This document shows, piece by piece, positions 43,349-52,737 of a stretch of 64,000 nt of DNA. Numbering within the stretch: the stretch's first letter is position 1; every line of letters starts with the position of its first letter. Both the position numbers and the translations under genes were made by a program. Under the pieces are notes generated by a model, which was given only the letters and a program-made list of their open reading frames with translations, had not been told where the DNA came from and did not search any database. The stretch covers positions 1 to 64,000 of the forward strand of contig NZ_JAVRHQ010000021.1 in the NCBI RefSeq assembly GCF_031846485.1. Direction: 5' to 3'. The DNA is from Autumnicola tepida (lineage in GTDB: Bacteria; Bacteroidota; Bacteroidia; Flavobacteriales; Flavobacteriaceae).

Positions 43349-45097
43349 TTATAATTTAACCTGAAGATGTAGTTCTTTTAATTGCTCTTCATCTATTCTT
43401 GCAGGAGCGTCTATCATCACGTCGCGGCCTGCATTGTTTTTAGGGAAGGCTATAAAGTCCCTTATAGTTTCCTGTCCCCCAAGTATAGCCACCAGCCTGT
43501 CGAAACCAAAAGCAATGCCGCCATGCGGTGGCGCGCCATATTGGAACGCATCCATAAGAAAACCAAACTGCTCTTTGGCCTCTTCTTCAGAAAAGCCTAA
43601 GTAATGGAACATTTTAGACTGCGTCTTTTTATCATGAATCCTGATGGAACCACCGCCAATTTCATTTCCGTTTAGAACAAGGTCGTACGCATTTGCCCTA
43701 ACTTCTCCCGGACTGGTTTCCAGTAACGGGATATCTTCCTTTTTAGGAGAAGTGAACGGGTGGTGCATGGCATGGTAACGTTTGGTTTCTTCATCCCATT
43801 CCAATAACGGAAAATCCAGCACCCATAGCGGCGCGAATTCATCTGGCTTTCTAAGGCCAAGTTCATTTCCTAAAAACATTCTTAGGGCGCTTAGCTGCGT
43901 TCTTGTTTTGGTGGTTTCGCCCGCCATCACCAGAATAAGGTCACCCGGATTAGCACCTGTTTCCTCAGCCCATGCTTTAAGGTCTTCTTCAGAATAAAAC
44001 TTATCTACAGAAGATTTAAAACTGCCATCGTCATTATATTTTGCCCAAACCAGCCCATTGGCACCAATTTGCGGCCGCTTTACCCACGCGATAAGCCTAT
44101 CGATCTCTTTTCTCGTATATGATGCCGCTCCGGGAACGGCGATTCCCACCACCAGTTCCTGCTGGTCAAAAACATTAAAGCCTTTGTTTTTGGCTACTTC
44201 ATTCAAATTGGCAAATTCCATCCCAAACCTTATATCTGGTTTGTCATTTCCATACCTTTCCATGGCTTCGGCATATGTCATCCTTGGGAAATCTTCAATT
44301 TCGACTCCGTTCACCTCTTTAAGGAGATGGCGTGTAAGACCTTCAAAAGTATTCAGGATATCTTCCTGCTCAACAAATGCCATTTCGCAGTCAATTTGTG
44401 TAAATTCCGGTTGGCGGTCTGCCCTTAAATCTTCGTCGCGGAAACACTTTACAATCTGGAAATATTTATCCATTCCGCCAACCATAAGCAATTGCTTAAA
44501 GGTCTGGGGAGATTGTGGCAGCGCGTAGAACTGGCCTTCATTCATCCGGCTCGGGACTACAAAATCTCTGGCGCCTTCAGGAGTGGATTTTATGAGATAA
44601 GGCGTTTCCACCTCAATAAAACCAGCGCCGGAAAGATAATTTCTAACCTGCATGCCTACTTTATGCCTGAAAACAAGCTTGTTTTTTACCGGATTCCTGC
44701 GGATGTCCAGGTAACGGTATTTCATTCTTAAATCTTCACCACCGTCTGTTTCTTCTTCAATAGTAAAGGGCGGGGTAAGGGAAGTATTTAAAATGTCCAG
44801 TTCAGAAACCATCACTTCTATATCGCCCGTGGCCATATTGGGATTTTTAGACTCCCTTTCAATAACCTGTCCCTTTACCTGTATCACGAATTCACGCCCC
44901 AGTTTTTCAGCCTTCTCCATCAGGTCTTTAGATGATCGTTCTTCATCAAACATCAACTGAGTAATGCCATATCGGTCTCTAAGGTCTACCCAAATCATAA
45001 AGCCTTTATTCCTTATTTTCTGGACCCAACCAGAGAGCTGCACCTGCTCTCCTTTATTTGTCATATTTAATTCCCCGCAGGTATGACTTCTGTACAT
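43349..45097 (-). CDS. aspS: Aspartate--tRNA ligase, bacterial type
   Basis: A 582-residue class IIb synthetase: the OB anticodon domain (about 1-110, VQLSGWVQKIRNKGFMIWVDLRD), catalytic core with motif 2 FRDEDLRADRQPEFTQID, the bacterial GAD insertion domain (about 285-410), and motif 3 GIAFGFDRLVAILGG. Full length with no anomalies. The presence or absence of gatCAB, which decides whether it is discriminating, cannot be judged here. Confidence 0.97.
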   Translation of the reverse strand: MYRSHTCGELNMTNKGEQVQLSGWVQKIRNKGFMIWVDLRDRYGITQLMFDEERSSKDLMEKAEKLGREFVIQVKGQVIERESKNPNMATGDIEVMVSELDILNTSLTPPFTIEEETDGGEDLRMKYRYLDIRRNPVKNKLVFRHKVGMQVRNYLSGAGFIEVETPYLIKSTPEGARDFVVPSRMNEGQFYALPQSPQTFKQLLMVGGMDKYFQIVKCFRDEDLRADRQPEFTQIDCEMAFVEQEDILNTFEGLTRHLLKEVNGVEIEDFPRMTYAEAMERYGNDKPDIRFGMEFANLNEVAKNKGFNVFDQQELVVGIAVPGAASYTRKEIDRLIAWVKRPQIGANGLVWAKYNDDGSFKSSVDKFYSEEDLKAWAEETGANPGDLILVMAGETTKTRTQLSALRMFLGNELGLRKPDEFAPLWVLDFPLLEWDEETKRYHAMHHPFTSPKKEDIPLLETSPGEVRANAYDLVLNGNEIGGGSIRIHDKKTQSKMFHYLGFSEEEAKEQFGFLMDAFQYGAPPHGGIAFGFDRLVAILGGQETIRDFIAFPKNNAGRDVMIDAPARIDEEQLKELHLQVKL

Positions 45098-45122
45098 ATC
45101 TTCCTAAGATTTAAAAGTGGGG

Positions 45123-45130
45123 CAAAAGTA
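45123..45130 (-). promoter_or_regulatory. -7 element (TACTTTTG) for aspS
   Basis: Exact TAnnTTTG match on the minus strand, 25 bp before the ATG. Confidence 0.45.
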
Positions 45131-45291
45131 ATAAGTTCTTAGGGTTTTAGATAATATATAGGCTATAAAAAATAAGTGATTTAAAGTCTGATTTTTTAAA
45201 TTTTAATAAGTAAATGTCTTATTATTAGTTTCTTACGCTTCCAATGTTAATTTAATGTTACGTGATTATTGCTTTATTGTAAATGTTTGGT

Positions 45292-45299
45292 TATATTTG
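45292..45299 (+). promoter_or_regulatory. -7 element (TATATTTG) for the MORN-repeat gene
   Basis: Exact TAnnTTTG match 27 bp before the ATG at 45327. No clear -33 element. Confidence 0.5.
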
Positions 45300-45326
45300 T
45301 AAAGCAAACATTAAAAAAGACTGAAG

Positions 45327-45686
45327 ATGAAGAAGTTAAAATATATGCTGATAGGCGCTGCCTTAGTATTTGCAGGGGCTGTTTCAGCACAGGAAAAGAA
45401 GCCTGATTTTGAGAAGCAGGGAGATTTAATTAAAGGGACGTTTTATTATGAAGATGGAAGTGTTAGACAGGAAGGTACGTACAAGGAAGGGGAGCTCCAC
45501 GGAGAATGGATTTCTTACAATGAAGAAGGTAAAAAGACAGCAGTCGGCCAGTACAACATGGGCGAAAAAACTGGCAAATGGTTTTTTTGGACTGAAGACA
45601 AGTTAACAGAAGTTGACTATAGAAACAGCCATATAGCATCAGTAAACAGCTGGAAAAGTGATAAAAATGCTTTGACTGTTAATTAA
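45327..45686 (+). CDS. Exported MORN-repeat (YwqK-like) protein
   Basis: A 119-residue protein with a signal peptide (YMLIGAALVFAGAVSAQ). The mature part carries MORN-variant repeats: GTFYYEDGSVRQEGTYKEGE and LHGEWISYNEEGKKTAVGQY then GEKTGKWFFWTEDKL. Such repeats form a beta-sheet surface. In Bacteroidota these proteins are abundant and their role is unknown; some are annotated as YwqK antitoxins, but no toxin lies nearby. It ends at a strong terminator. Confidence 0.85.
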   Translation: MKKLKYMLIGAALVFAGAVSAQEKKPDFEKQGDLIKGTFYYEDGSVRQEGTYKEGELHGEWISYNEEGKKTAVGQYNMGEKTGKWFFWTEDKLTEVDYRNSHIASVNSWKSDKNALTVN

Positions 45687-45716
45687 TGCAGTTAATGGCA
45701 GATTAAGAAATAAAGG

Positions 45717-45745
45717 AACCCGAAGTTTTGGCTTCGGGTTTTTTT
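45717..45745 (+). terminator. Terminator after the MORN-repeat gene
   Basis: AACCCGAAG pairs with CTTCGGGTT around a 6-nt loop, followed by T run. Same core as the hairpin at 45852. Confidence 0.88.
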
Positions 45746-45851
45746 ATGGAATTAATTTACACCCTGGAAGGCCCTGTGAATTTGGTCATTTTGGGATCTG
45801 TAAGGTTTAAAGATTCCATCAGCAATACTGTGCTAATTTCGCGGTATTAAC

Positions 45852-45886
45852 AAAACAACCCGAAGTTTCTGGCTTCGGGTTGTTTT
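45852..45886 (-). terminator. Terminator after the RND efflux operon
   Basis: A perfect 14-bp stem AAAACAACCCGAAG / CTTCGGGTTGTTTT with a 7-nt loop, 17 bp past the pump gene's stop. Probably works both ways. Confidence 0.88.
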
Positions 45887-45902
45887 ATTTCATCAGGAAG
45901 AT

Positions 45903-48900
45903 TTATGCAGTAACCTGCTGTTTCCTCTCTTTTCTTGCAAGACGCTTGTCTTTAAATTTAACTTTAGCCCTGTTTACCAGATAAAACATTACCGGTACCA
46001 CAATAAGAGTGAGGAAGGTTGCAAAAACAAGCCCAAAGATCACTGTCCAGGCCAAAGGCCCCCAGAAGATCACATTGTCTCCACCAATATATATTCCAGG
46101 GTCATAATCTATAAACAACCCAAAAAAGTCAATATTTAATCCCACCGCCAGTGGAATAAGCCCGAGAACGGTAGTAATGGCCGTTAGCAGTACAGGACGT
46201 AACCTGGATTTTCCGCCGCGCACTATACAGTCAAAGTATTCGGCGCGGGTAAGCAATTCGTTATCTTCATATCCAAGCGCGGCTTTTTTCCGGTCAATAA
46301 GAATTTGTGTGTAATCTATAAGCACAATGGCATTATTTACCACAATTCCCGCCAGGGAAATAATCCCCATCATCGTCATGATAATGATAAAATCCATTTG
46401 GAAAATAATCAGTCCAAGAAATACTCCCACAAGGCTTAGTACCACGGCCATAACGATTATAATTGGTTTGGAAACCGAATTAAACTGCGCCACAAGAATA
46501 AGCAGGATCCCGCCAATTGCAATAAGAAGCGCTTTTATAAGGAAGCTCATATTTTCAGCCTGCTTTTCCTGCTCGCCGGTAAATTCAAGGTTCATATCTT
46601 CAGGCAGATTGTAGTTGTTGAGCTGCGTTTTTAGCTGTTCAACAATTTCATTTCCATTATAACCTTCAAGCACATTGGAATAAATGGTAATTACTCTTTT
46701 AAGATCTTTCCGCTTAATAGAGCTGAAAGAGGAAGCCACATTGGTTTCTACCAAAGAGGAAATTGGCACCTGCACAATTTCGCCGTTGTTCTGATTTTTG
46801 AATGTAATTGGCTGATTGAAAAGCACATTTTCATCATATCTGTACTTATCGGCAAAACGTACGTTCACCTCATAATCGTCATCTCCTTCTTTGTAGGTGG
46901 AAACTTCTTCACCGTAAATTGCCCTTCTAAGGGTTTGGCCTACGGTAGAAGTGGAAACCCCCAATTGTCCTGCCTTTTGGCGGTCTACCCGCACATCAAG
47001 CTCCGGCTTGGATTTGTTTACATCTATTTTTAGCTCCTCAATCCCCGGAATGCTGAGATTTTGAATATAGGATCGCAAATCTTCAGCCTGGGTAAGCATT
47101 TGCTCGTAATCTTCACCTTTTAATTCAATATTAATTGGATAGCCTGAAGGTGGCCCCGCGGCATCTTTTTCCACAATAATGGAAGCGCCGGGAAAGCCCT
47201 GCACAGCATCGCGTACTTCAGAAAGTACCTGGCTACTCTCTACACCGCGGCGTTTTTTGAACTCACGCATCACCAGTGTCACTTTACCTTTGTGTGGCAT
47301 GGAATTTTGCTGGCCACCATCGGTTTGTGGATTTCCTGCGCCTTCGCCCACCTGGGAGATCATAGACTCTACCATAAAGTTGTAGCCATCTTCATCTTCA
47401 TATTTATCTATAACATCAAAGATACGCTCTTCTACTTTTTTGGTGAGCTCATTTGTTTTCTGAATATCGGTTCCTTCGGGATATTCTATATAAGTAATGA
47501 TCTGTTTTGGCTGATTTTCAGGAAAAAATAAAACTTCTGGCTGGACAAGGCCAATTAGCACAAAAGATAGAACCAGGAGCAGTAGTGTTCCGAAGAAAAA
47601 GCCATAGGCCTTTCTTCCCCTTAAAGCATATTTTAAGGTGCGTTCATAATTGTTCTCCAGTTTTTTTAAGGCTTTAAACTGAAAATATTCCACAGCACCT
47701 GACAATACATACTTATAGAACCATAGCAACAGTACGGCGAGAATAGATAAATTTCCAATAGCACGTAAGACTCCTGCATCAACAACATATCCTGCAATCA
47801 GGAAAATAATCCCCAAACCACCCAGGATGATGCTGATGCGGATAAGTTTCTTTTTAGAGATCTTTCCTTCTTCAGTTTTCATAAACTGGGAAGTAAGCAT
47901 GGAGTTTATAATAAGCGCCACAAATAATGATGAGCCTAAAACTATAGATAAAGTGATAGGAAAAATCATCATAAACTTTCCAATGGTTCCCGGCCATAAT
48001 CCCAGCGGAAAAAAGGCCATTAGGGTAGTGGCGGTAGAAGCGATAATTGGCCAGGCGATTTCTCCCAGCCCTTGTTTTGCAGCTTTTATTCTTGGCATGC
48101 CTTCAGCCATTAGGCTGTAGACGTTTTCCACTACCACAATCCCGTTATCCACCAGCATCCCCAGCCCCATTACCAGCGCAAAGAGTACCATGGTATTTAG
48201 GGTGTAGCCAAGGCTGGAAAGCACTATATAAGACAGGAACATGGAGAGCGGAATCGCCAGCCCCACAAAAAGTGCATTCCTGAACCCGAGGAAAAACATA
48301 AGGACCAGTACCACCAAAATCACCCCGAAAATGATGTTGTTTACCAGGTCGTCTACCTGGTTACGGGTATCGGTAGACAGGTCGTTGGTTAAGGTAACTT
48401 CGAGGCCTTCGGGTAAATATTCTTCCTGTGCCGTATTAACCAGTTCTTTAATCTGGTCTACGGCTTCAATCATGTTCTTGCCGCTTCGCTTTTTTACATC
48501 CAGCATCACTACCGGTTCGCCATATTCCCTGGCAAAAGTGGTAGGGTCTTTTTCATGAAATCTCACAGTGGCGATGTCCCTAAGGAAAATATTCCCTCCG
48601 TCACGTTTTACAACAACATCTTCCAGTTCTGAAGGCTCTTCAATTTCGCCAATTATCCGGATGTTCTTCTGGACTCCGCTGGTAATCACATTTCCCCCCG
48701 AAATGGTCCGGTTCTCCATACTTACCGAATTTATAATATCGCTGAAGCTTACCTGGGCGGCCGTCATTTTATAAATATCAACGGCAATTTCGACCTCCAT
48801 TTCTTCAGCCCCGCGAATACTGGCTTCCTTTATTTGTGGGAGCAATTCTATTTTCTCCTGAAGATATTCCGCATAATCCTTCAATTGCTGTACAGGATAA

Positions 48901-49379
48901 TTCCCGGTGAGATTGATATTCAGAATAGGTTGTGCTTCAGAAAAATTGAGGTCAAAAACATTAGGTTCCACTTTGGCACCATTGTCCAGGGTAGGCCAGG
49001 TAGTTTCGGCTTTCACCATATCTACCTTATCCTTTATTTTTTGCTTGGCGACCTCTACGTCTATGTCATCTTCAAACTCCACAATCACCAGAGAGTAATC
49101 CTGGAGAGTGGTGCTGGTAACTTCTTTAATGCCGCCAACATCGCTAAATTCCTCTTCCAGGGGCTCGGTGATAAATTTCTCTACATCCTCTGCCGAGTTT
49201 CCGGGGTTAATAGAACTTACATAAATTTTGGTTTCCACGATCTCGGGGAAGGATTCCCTGGGCATGTTGTAATAGGAAATCAATCCGCCAATCATGATAA
49301 TGGCAATAATGACGTACACCGTCATTTTATTATCAATGGCCCACGAAGAGAGTTTAAATTCCTTATCTATTTTTTTCAT
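45903..49379 (-). CDS. RND efflux pump inner-membrane permease
   Basis: A 1158-residue AcrB/MexB-superfamily protein with 12 transmembrane helices and two large periplasmic loops, longer than the usual 1040 residues. The extra length lies around residues 510-580, between the two halves, where an additional hydrophobic pair is seen. The helix 4 region MVLFALVMGLGMLVDNGIVV carries the proton-relay residue Asp. It follows adaptor and TolC genes closely on the same strand. Substrate is unknown; the branch is nearer to the multidrug than the heavy-metal pumps. Confidence 0.92.
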   Translation of the reverse strand: MKKIDKEFKLSSWAIDNKMTVYVIIAIIMIGGLISYYNMPRESFPEIVETKIYVSSINPGNSAEDVEKFITEPLEEEFSDVGGIKEVTSTTLQDYSLVIVEFEDDIDVEVAKQKIKDKVDMVKAETTWPTLDNGAKVEPNVFDLNFSEAQPILNINLTGNYPVQQLKDYAEYLQEKIELLPQIKEASIRGAEEMEVEIAVDIYKMTAAQVSFSDIINSVSMENRTISGGNVITSGVQKNIRIIGEIEEPSELEDVVVKRDGGNIFLRDIATVRFHEKDPTTFAREYGEPVVMLDVKKRSGKNMIEAVDQIKELVNTAQEEYLPEGLEVTLTNDLSTDTRNQVDDLVNNIIFGVILVVLVLMFFLGFRNALFVGLAIPLSMFLSYIVLSSLGYTLNTMVLFALVMGLGMLVDNGIVVVENVYSLMAEGMPRIKAAKQGLGEIAWPIIASTATTLMAFFPLGLWPGTIGKFMMIFPITLSIVLGSSLFVALIINSMLTSQFMKTEEGKISKKKLIRISIILGGLGIIFLIAGYVVDAGVLRAIGNLSILAVLLLWFYKYVLSGAVEYFQFKALKKLENNYERTLKYALRGRKAYGFFFGTLLLLVLSFVLIGLVQPEVLFFPENQPKQIITYIEYPEGTDIQKTNELTKKVEERIFDVIDKYEDEDGYNFMVESMISQVGEGAGNPQTDGGQQNSMPHKGKVTLVMREFKKRRGVESSQVLSEVRDAVQGFPGASIIVEKDAAGPPSGYPINIELKGEDYEQMLTQAEDLRSYIQNLSIPGIEELKIDVNKSKPELDVRVDRQKAGQLGVSTSTVGQTLRRAIYGEEVSTYKEGDDDYEVNVRFADKYRYDENVLFNQPITFKNQNNGEIVQVPISSLVETNVASSFSSIKRKDLKRVITIYSNVLEGYNGNEIVEQLKTQLNNYNLPEDMNLEFTGEQEKQAENMSFLIKALLIAIGGILLILVAQFNSVSKPIIIVMAVVLSLVGVFLGLIIFQMDFIIIMTMMGIISLAGIVVNNAIVLIDYTQILIDRKKAALGYEDNELLTRAEYFDCIVRGGKSRLRPVLLTAITTVLGLIPLAVGLNIDFFGLFIDYDPGIYIGGDNVIFWGPLAWTVIFGLVFATFLTLIVVPVMFYLVNRAKVKFKDKRLARKERKQQVTA

Positions 49380-49383
49380 TTTT

Positions 49384-50547
49384 CTAGTTTCTGAATTTTA
49401 CCTCCTGCCCGTCACGCAGGTTTTTAGAGCCTTCTACAATTATGGTCTGCCCGGCTTCGAGGCCACTGGTAATCTCAATAGAATCCCCGGAGACATACCC
49501 GGTTTCCACGATCACTTTCCTCGCTATCCCTGTGTTTTCTGATTCATTCCTGTCTTCAAGAACATAAACCAGGCTTTCTCCCATAGAATTTTTTTGTACC
49601 GTATTTTCAGGAACAATAATGGCTTCTTCAGCAGTATAGTCGTTAAGCTTAAGGGTGGCAATCTGGTTTGGTTTTATTAGCCCTTCTTCATTAGGAACCG
49701 AAACTTTTACCTGGAACGTCCTGTTGCTGGGATTTATGGTGTTGCTTACCTGGCTAACTTCCCCTTCAAATTCCCTTGAAGCGATTTGTACTTTAACATC
49801 GGTTCCTCTCTGGATTTGTCCTAAATAAGTTTCCGGCACATCAGCCTCCACGTACATGTTGCTAAGGTTTACTAATCTGAACAGTGGGGTCTGGCCTGGA
49901 TTTACCACTTCTCCCTGCTCGGTAATCACCTCGTCAATAATCCCGCTGAAAGGAGCTTTAACCACAGTTTTGGCAATTTGCGATCTTAACCTTGCGACAG
50001 AATTTTGCATAGACTCATAATTTGTTTTTGCTTCCAGGTACTGCATTTCTGAACCAATATTCTGGTCCCAGAGCCTCTTTTGGCGTTCAAAAGTGGTTTT
50101 GGCGAGGCTTGCCTGCGCCTCAAGTTGTGCCAGTTCACTGGAAAGGCCGCCGTCATCTATGGTGGCTAAAACCTCTCCTTTATTTACCCGTTCTCCTTCA
50201 TTCACCCTTACATCATTTAAGATTCCTGAAAATTCCGGGAAAATCACGATGTTCTGGTCTGTGGCCACATCACCCTGTACCTGCGCATAATGCCTGAAGA
50301 CGGTGTCGTTAACAGCTTCTATGGTAACGAGGGTAAGGCGTTTGTTCTCGTCCAGCCTGTTAATGGCTTCATCTAAGCGATCAATTTTCGAGGCCAGTTC
50401 GCTTTGCTGCTTGCTTAATTCGGTTTTTGTTTCGCGTATTTCCTCCAGGTTATTGGTGGCGATAACATCGTCTACAGATTTTTCAGCATCTCCTCCGCAG
50501 GCAAAAAGCAGCGAAGAAACACTAAACAGGACAGCTATTTTTCTCAT
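49384..50547 (-). CDS. RND efflux periplasmic adaptor (membrane fusion protein), lipoprotein
   Basis: A protein of 387 residues (start at ATG 50547; an ATG at 50574 would add nine residues and overlap the TolC-like stop). The lipoprotein signal is RKIAVLFSVSSLLFAC. A long coiled-coil hairpin follows (about 40-85), then lipoyl-like halves (GVLNDVRVNEGERVNKGEVLA and VKAPFSGIIDEV), beta-barrel and membrane-proximal domains. It joins the pump to the outer-membrane channel. The stop lies 4 bp before the pump's start. Confidence 0.92.
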   Translation of the reverse strand: MRKIAVLFSVSSLLFACGGDAEKSVDDVIATNNLEEIRETKTELSKQQSELASKIDRLDEAINRLDENKRLTLVTIEAVNDTVFRHYAQVQGDVATDQNIVIFPEFSGILNDVRVNEGERVNKGEVLATIDDGGLSSELAQLEAQASLAKTTFERQKRLWDQNIGSEMQYLEAKTNYESMQNSVARLRSQIAKTVVKAPFSGIIDEVITEQGEVVNPGQTPLFRLVNLSNMYVEADVPETYLGQIQRGTDVKVQIASREFEGEVSQVSNTINPSNRTFQVKVSVPNEEGLIKPNQIATLKLNDYTAEEAIIVPENTVQKNSMGESLVYVLEDRNESENTGIARKVIVETGYVSGDSIEITSGLEAGQTIIVEGSKNLRDGQEVKFRN

Positions 50548-50563
50548 GGGTAAAAGTATGTTT

Positions 50564-52006
50564 TTAGTCTTCATTGTCGTAAGTTGTGGTGTCTAATAAA
50601 TTTTCCAGTTCTACTTTTGCGGTTATTACGTCCAGCATAGACTGTAACAGGTTTTGCTGTGCGGTATATAATTGCCTTTGTGCTTCACTAAGTTCAAAAC
50701 TGCTGGCGATGCCTTCAAAAAATTTAACCTGGTTTTTTTCTTCTATACGTTCTGCCAGTTCCAGGTTTCTCTTCTGGTTTTGATAATTTTCTATGCTGAA
50801 GAGGTACTCAGATTTAGCTGAATTGATCTGGTTTTTTACTTCATTTCGGGTTCTTTCCAAATCTACCAAAGCCTGTTCATAGGCAATTTTCTTCTGCTGC
50901 GTCCTGGCGCTCCGCATCCCGCTACTAAAAATTGGAATATTAAGGCTTATGCCCATGATGGACTGGTCAAAATATTCCTGGTCGTTACTGAAAAAAGTAA
51001 ACTCGTCGCTATAGCCCTGAAGGCCGTAGTTAAGAAAACCTGAAAGTCTTGGCAGGGCTTTCGCTTTTTCCAGTCTTACCTGGATTTTTGCAGATTCCGC
51101 GGTATTTTCTGCGATCCTGTAATCTATGTTTTCTTCAACAGGCACTTCCTTTTCCAGCAGCTGCAGGTTAATATATTCCTGGGTTACCTCGTCCAGGTCT
51201 TCAGTTAGGTTAACATCAGCTTCCACAGGAATTCCCAGGGTGAGGTTAAGCATCTCATGGGCAATATTGAGCATTCGAAGGCTTCGGTTTAAATTATTTT
51301 TTAATCCCAGTAAGGTGATTTCCAGTTGTTCCACATCTTCCTGTTCTGCCATCCCGTTTTCATAGATCTGGCTGGTTTCATCGTAATTCTTCTGAACAGT
51401 AGCCACATTATTTTTCAAAATATCCACGCTTTCCCGGGCAAGAAGGACATTTCCGTAGGCATTAATCACCGCTTCCTTTACCTGTTGATTGGTTTTGGTT
51501 TTGGCATTTTCAGAAATCTGAAGCAGGGTTTTGGCAGATTGAATCCCCACAATGTAGGAGCCGTCAAAAATCAGCTGGTTCCAGGTGGCCGTTCCGTTAA
51601 GGCTGTGTTTGGTACCAAACTGAACTGGAATAAAACCTTCCGGGGCATTTACGGGAACATCATTTCTTTGAACATTTTCAAAGTAATCCTGGATAATATC
51701 AATGGTGCTTTGTGTATTGTCAAAAGCAGCAGCGGGCAATAAAGTTACCGGCTGTTTTAAATAATTTTGATAATCTACATTTGCACCAATTTGTGGCAGG
51801 CCCTGCGCAATGATTTCCCATTTTTGTTTAAGGGCGATCTCAATATCCTTTTGCGCGTTAATCACCGAATAGTTGTTTTCAAGCGCCATTGCCACAGCCT
51901 CATCCAGGCTAAGCTTATATTCTGCATCTACGTTTTCCTGGGCAAATCCGCACAGTGGAAGCAGGGCCAGGATAATGGCAAATTTGATCTTAAATAAAAT
52001 TCTCAT
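50564..52006 (-). CDS. TolC family outer-membrane efflux protein
   Basis: A 480-residue exported protein (signal KFAIILALLPLCGFAQ) with the two long OEP repeats: LSLDEAVAMALENNYSVINA near the N terminus and LEKAKALPRLSGFLNYGLQG in the second half, each beginning a coiled-coil hairpin. It forms the trimeric channel of the efflux system. Its 5' end overlaps the TetR gene's 3' end by 17 bp. Confidence 0.92.
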   Translation of the reverse strand: MRILFKIKFAIILALLPLCGFAQENVDAEYKLSLDEAVAMALENNYSVINAQKDIEIALKQKWEIIAQGLPQIGANVDYQNYLKQPVTLLPAAAFDNTQSTIDIIQDYFENVQRNDVPVNAPEGFIPVQFGTKHSLNGTATWNQLIFDGSYIVGIQSAKTLLQISENAKTKTNQQVKEAVINAYGNVLLARESVDILKNNVATVQKNYDETSQIYENGMAEQEDVEQLEITLLGLKNNLNRSLRMLNIAHEMLNLTLGIPVEADVNLTEDLDEVTQEYINLQLLEKEVPVEENIDYRIAENTAESAKIQVRLEKAKALPRLSGFLNYGLQGYSDEFTFFSNDQEYFDQSIMGISLNIPIFSSGMRSARTQQKKIAYEQALVDLERTRNEVKNQINSAKSEYLFSIENYQNQKRNLELAERIEEKNQVKFFEGIASSFELSEAQRQLYTAQQNLLQSMLDVITAKVELENLLDTTTYDNED

Positions 52007-52601
52007 GGCTGTTTTTAAATTCTTCTAGAGTTTGTAATCCTTTTGGGGTGCAGATGGCACGCAAATGATAATCGAGAAAATAATCCATTAGTACCTCGTT
52101 GCTATATTCTTCAGGTGGGAAAAGATCTGGGTCTTTAACTCCCTTTATGCCGGCAAAATGGATCCTGGCAATAAAGGAAATTGGAATTCCCGGGCGGTAA
52201 TGTCCTGTGGTAATACCTCGCTCCAGGTTGGCAATTACACAGTGAAGTACTGTGTTAAAGTATTTTCCTTCCACGCTCTTTGCGATTTTCGGATAGTATT
52301 TGTTAAGCTGATAATGAGGGGAAGCCTTTTGGGAATTTATGTAGTTCAAGCCATAGCGGCGGATTTCATAAAGTTCCTTTAAGGGGTTCTTTTCTTTATT
52401 CTGAATCTTTTTTATCCCTTCCTTTACCACTTCAAACAAATGATGGACGGTAGCCTCCACCAGTTTGGCCTTGGTGGGAAAACTGGCGTAAATGGTTTTT
52501 TTGGATATGCCCATTTTATCGGCAATTTCGTCCATAGTTACGCTTTTAAAGCCATAGTTTAAGAACAGATCACTTGCCGTATTTAATATCTTTTCTCTCA
52601 A
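51990..52601 (-). CDS. TetR family regulator of the efflux operon
   Basis: A protein of about 203 residues. The HTH is FLNYGFKSVTMDEIADKMGISKKTIYASFPTK (given here in part by its ends), the standard TetR DNA-binding domain, and the C-terminal half is helical ligand-binding sequence. The frame opens at a TTG at 52622, but that codon is inside the -7 promoter element, so I place the start at the TTG at 52601 (leader of roughly 14 nt). First gene of the TolC-adaptor-pump operon, and likely an autorepressor. Confidence 0.85.
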   Translation of the reverse strand: MREKILNTASDLFLNYGFKSVTMDEIADKMGISKKTIYASFPTKAKLVEATVHHLFEVVKEGIKKIQNKEKNPLKELYEIRRYGLNYINSQKASPHYQLNKYYPKIAKSVEGKYFNTVLHCVIANLERGITTGHYRPGIPISFIARIHFAGIKGVKDPDLFPPEEYSNEVLMDYFLDYHLRAICTPKGLQTLEEFKNSHENFI

Positions 52602-52619
52602 TGTTCTAAAATTAGGCTG

Positions 52620-52651
52620 CAAAATTACTTCACGGAAACTTTAAAAACAAA
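52620..52651 (-). promoter_or_regulatory. Promoter of the efflux operon (TTTG - 20 nt - TAATTTTG)
   Basis: On the minus strand a -33 TTTG (52648-52651) stands 20 nt before the -7 element TAATTTTG (52620-52627), the full Bacteroidota pattern. The -33 element is inside the operator's spacer. Confidence 0.7.
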
Positions 52652-52661
52652 TAAAGTTTCC
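52634..52661. promoter_or_regulatory. 28-bp TetR-type operator
   Basis: Perfect 10-bp arms GGAAACTTTA and TAAAGTTTCC separated by 8 nt, centred on the -33 element of the regulator's own promoter. Binding would block sigma contact. Confidence 0.7.
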
Positions 52662-52737
52662 ATAGTTTTACTTTTAACACAACCTGAAAATCAAAAATCT
52701 TTTCATTTATGGTATTTTAGCCGGAAAATTAAAAAGT

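Noticed and set aside
45327..45686. Toxin-antitoxin function for the YwqK-like protein
   Set aside because: It is exported, stands alone, and MORN-type repeats in Bacteroidota are common outside such systems.
45903..49379. Heavy-metal (CusA-type) pump
   Set aside because: The typical CusA metal-relay methionines and associated metal-binding genes are not seen; the adaptor lacks the CusB metal-binding N terminus.
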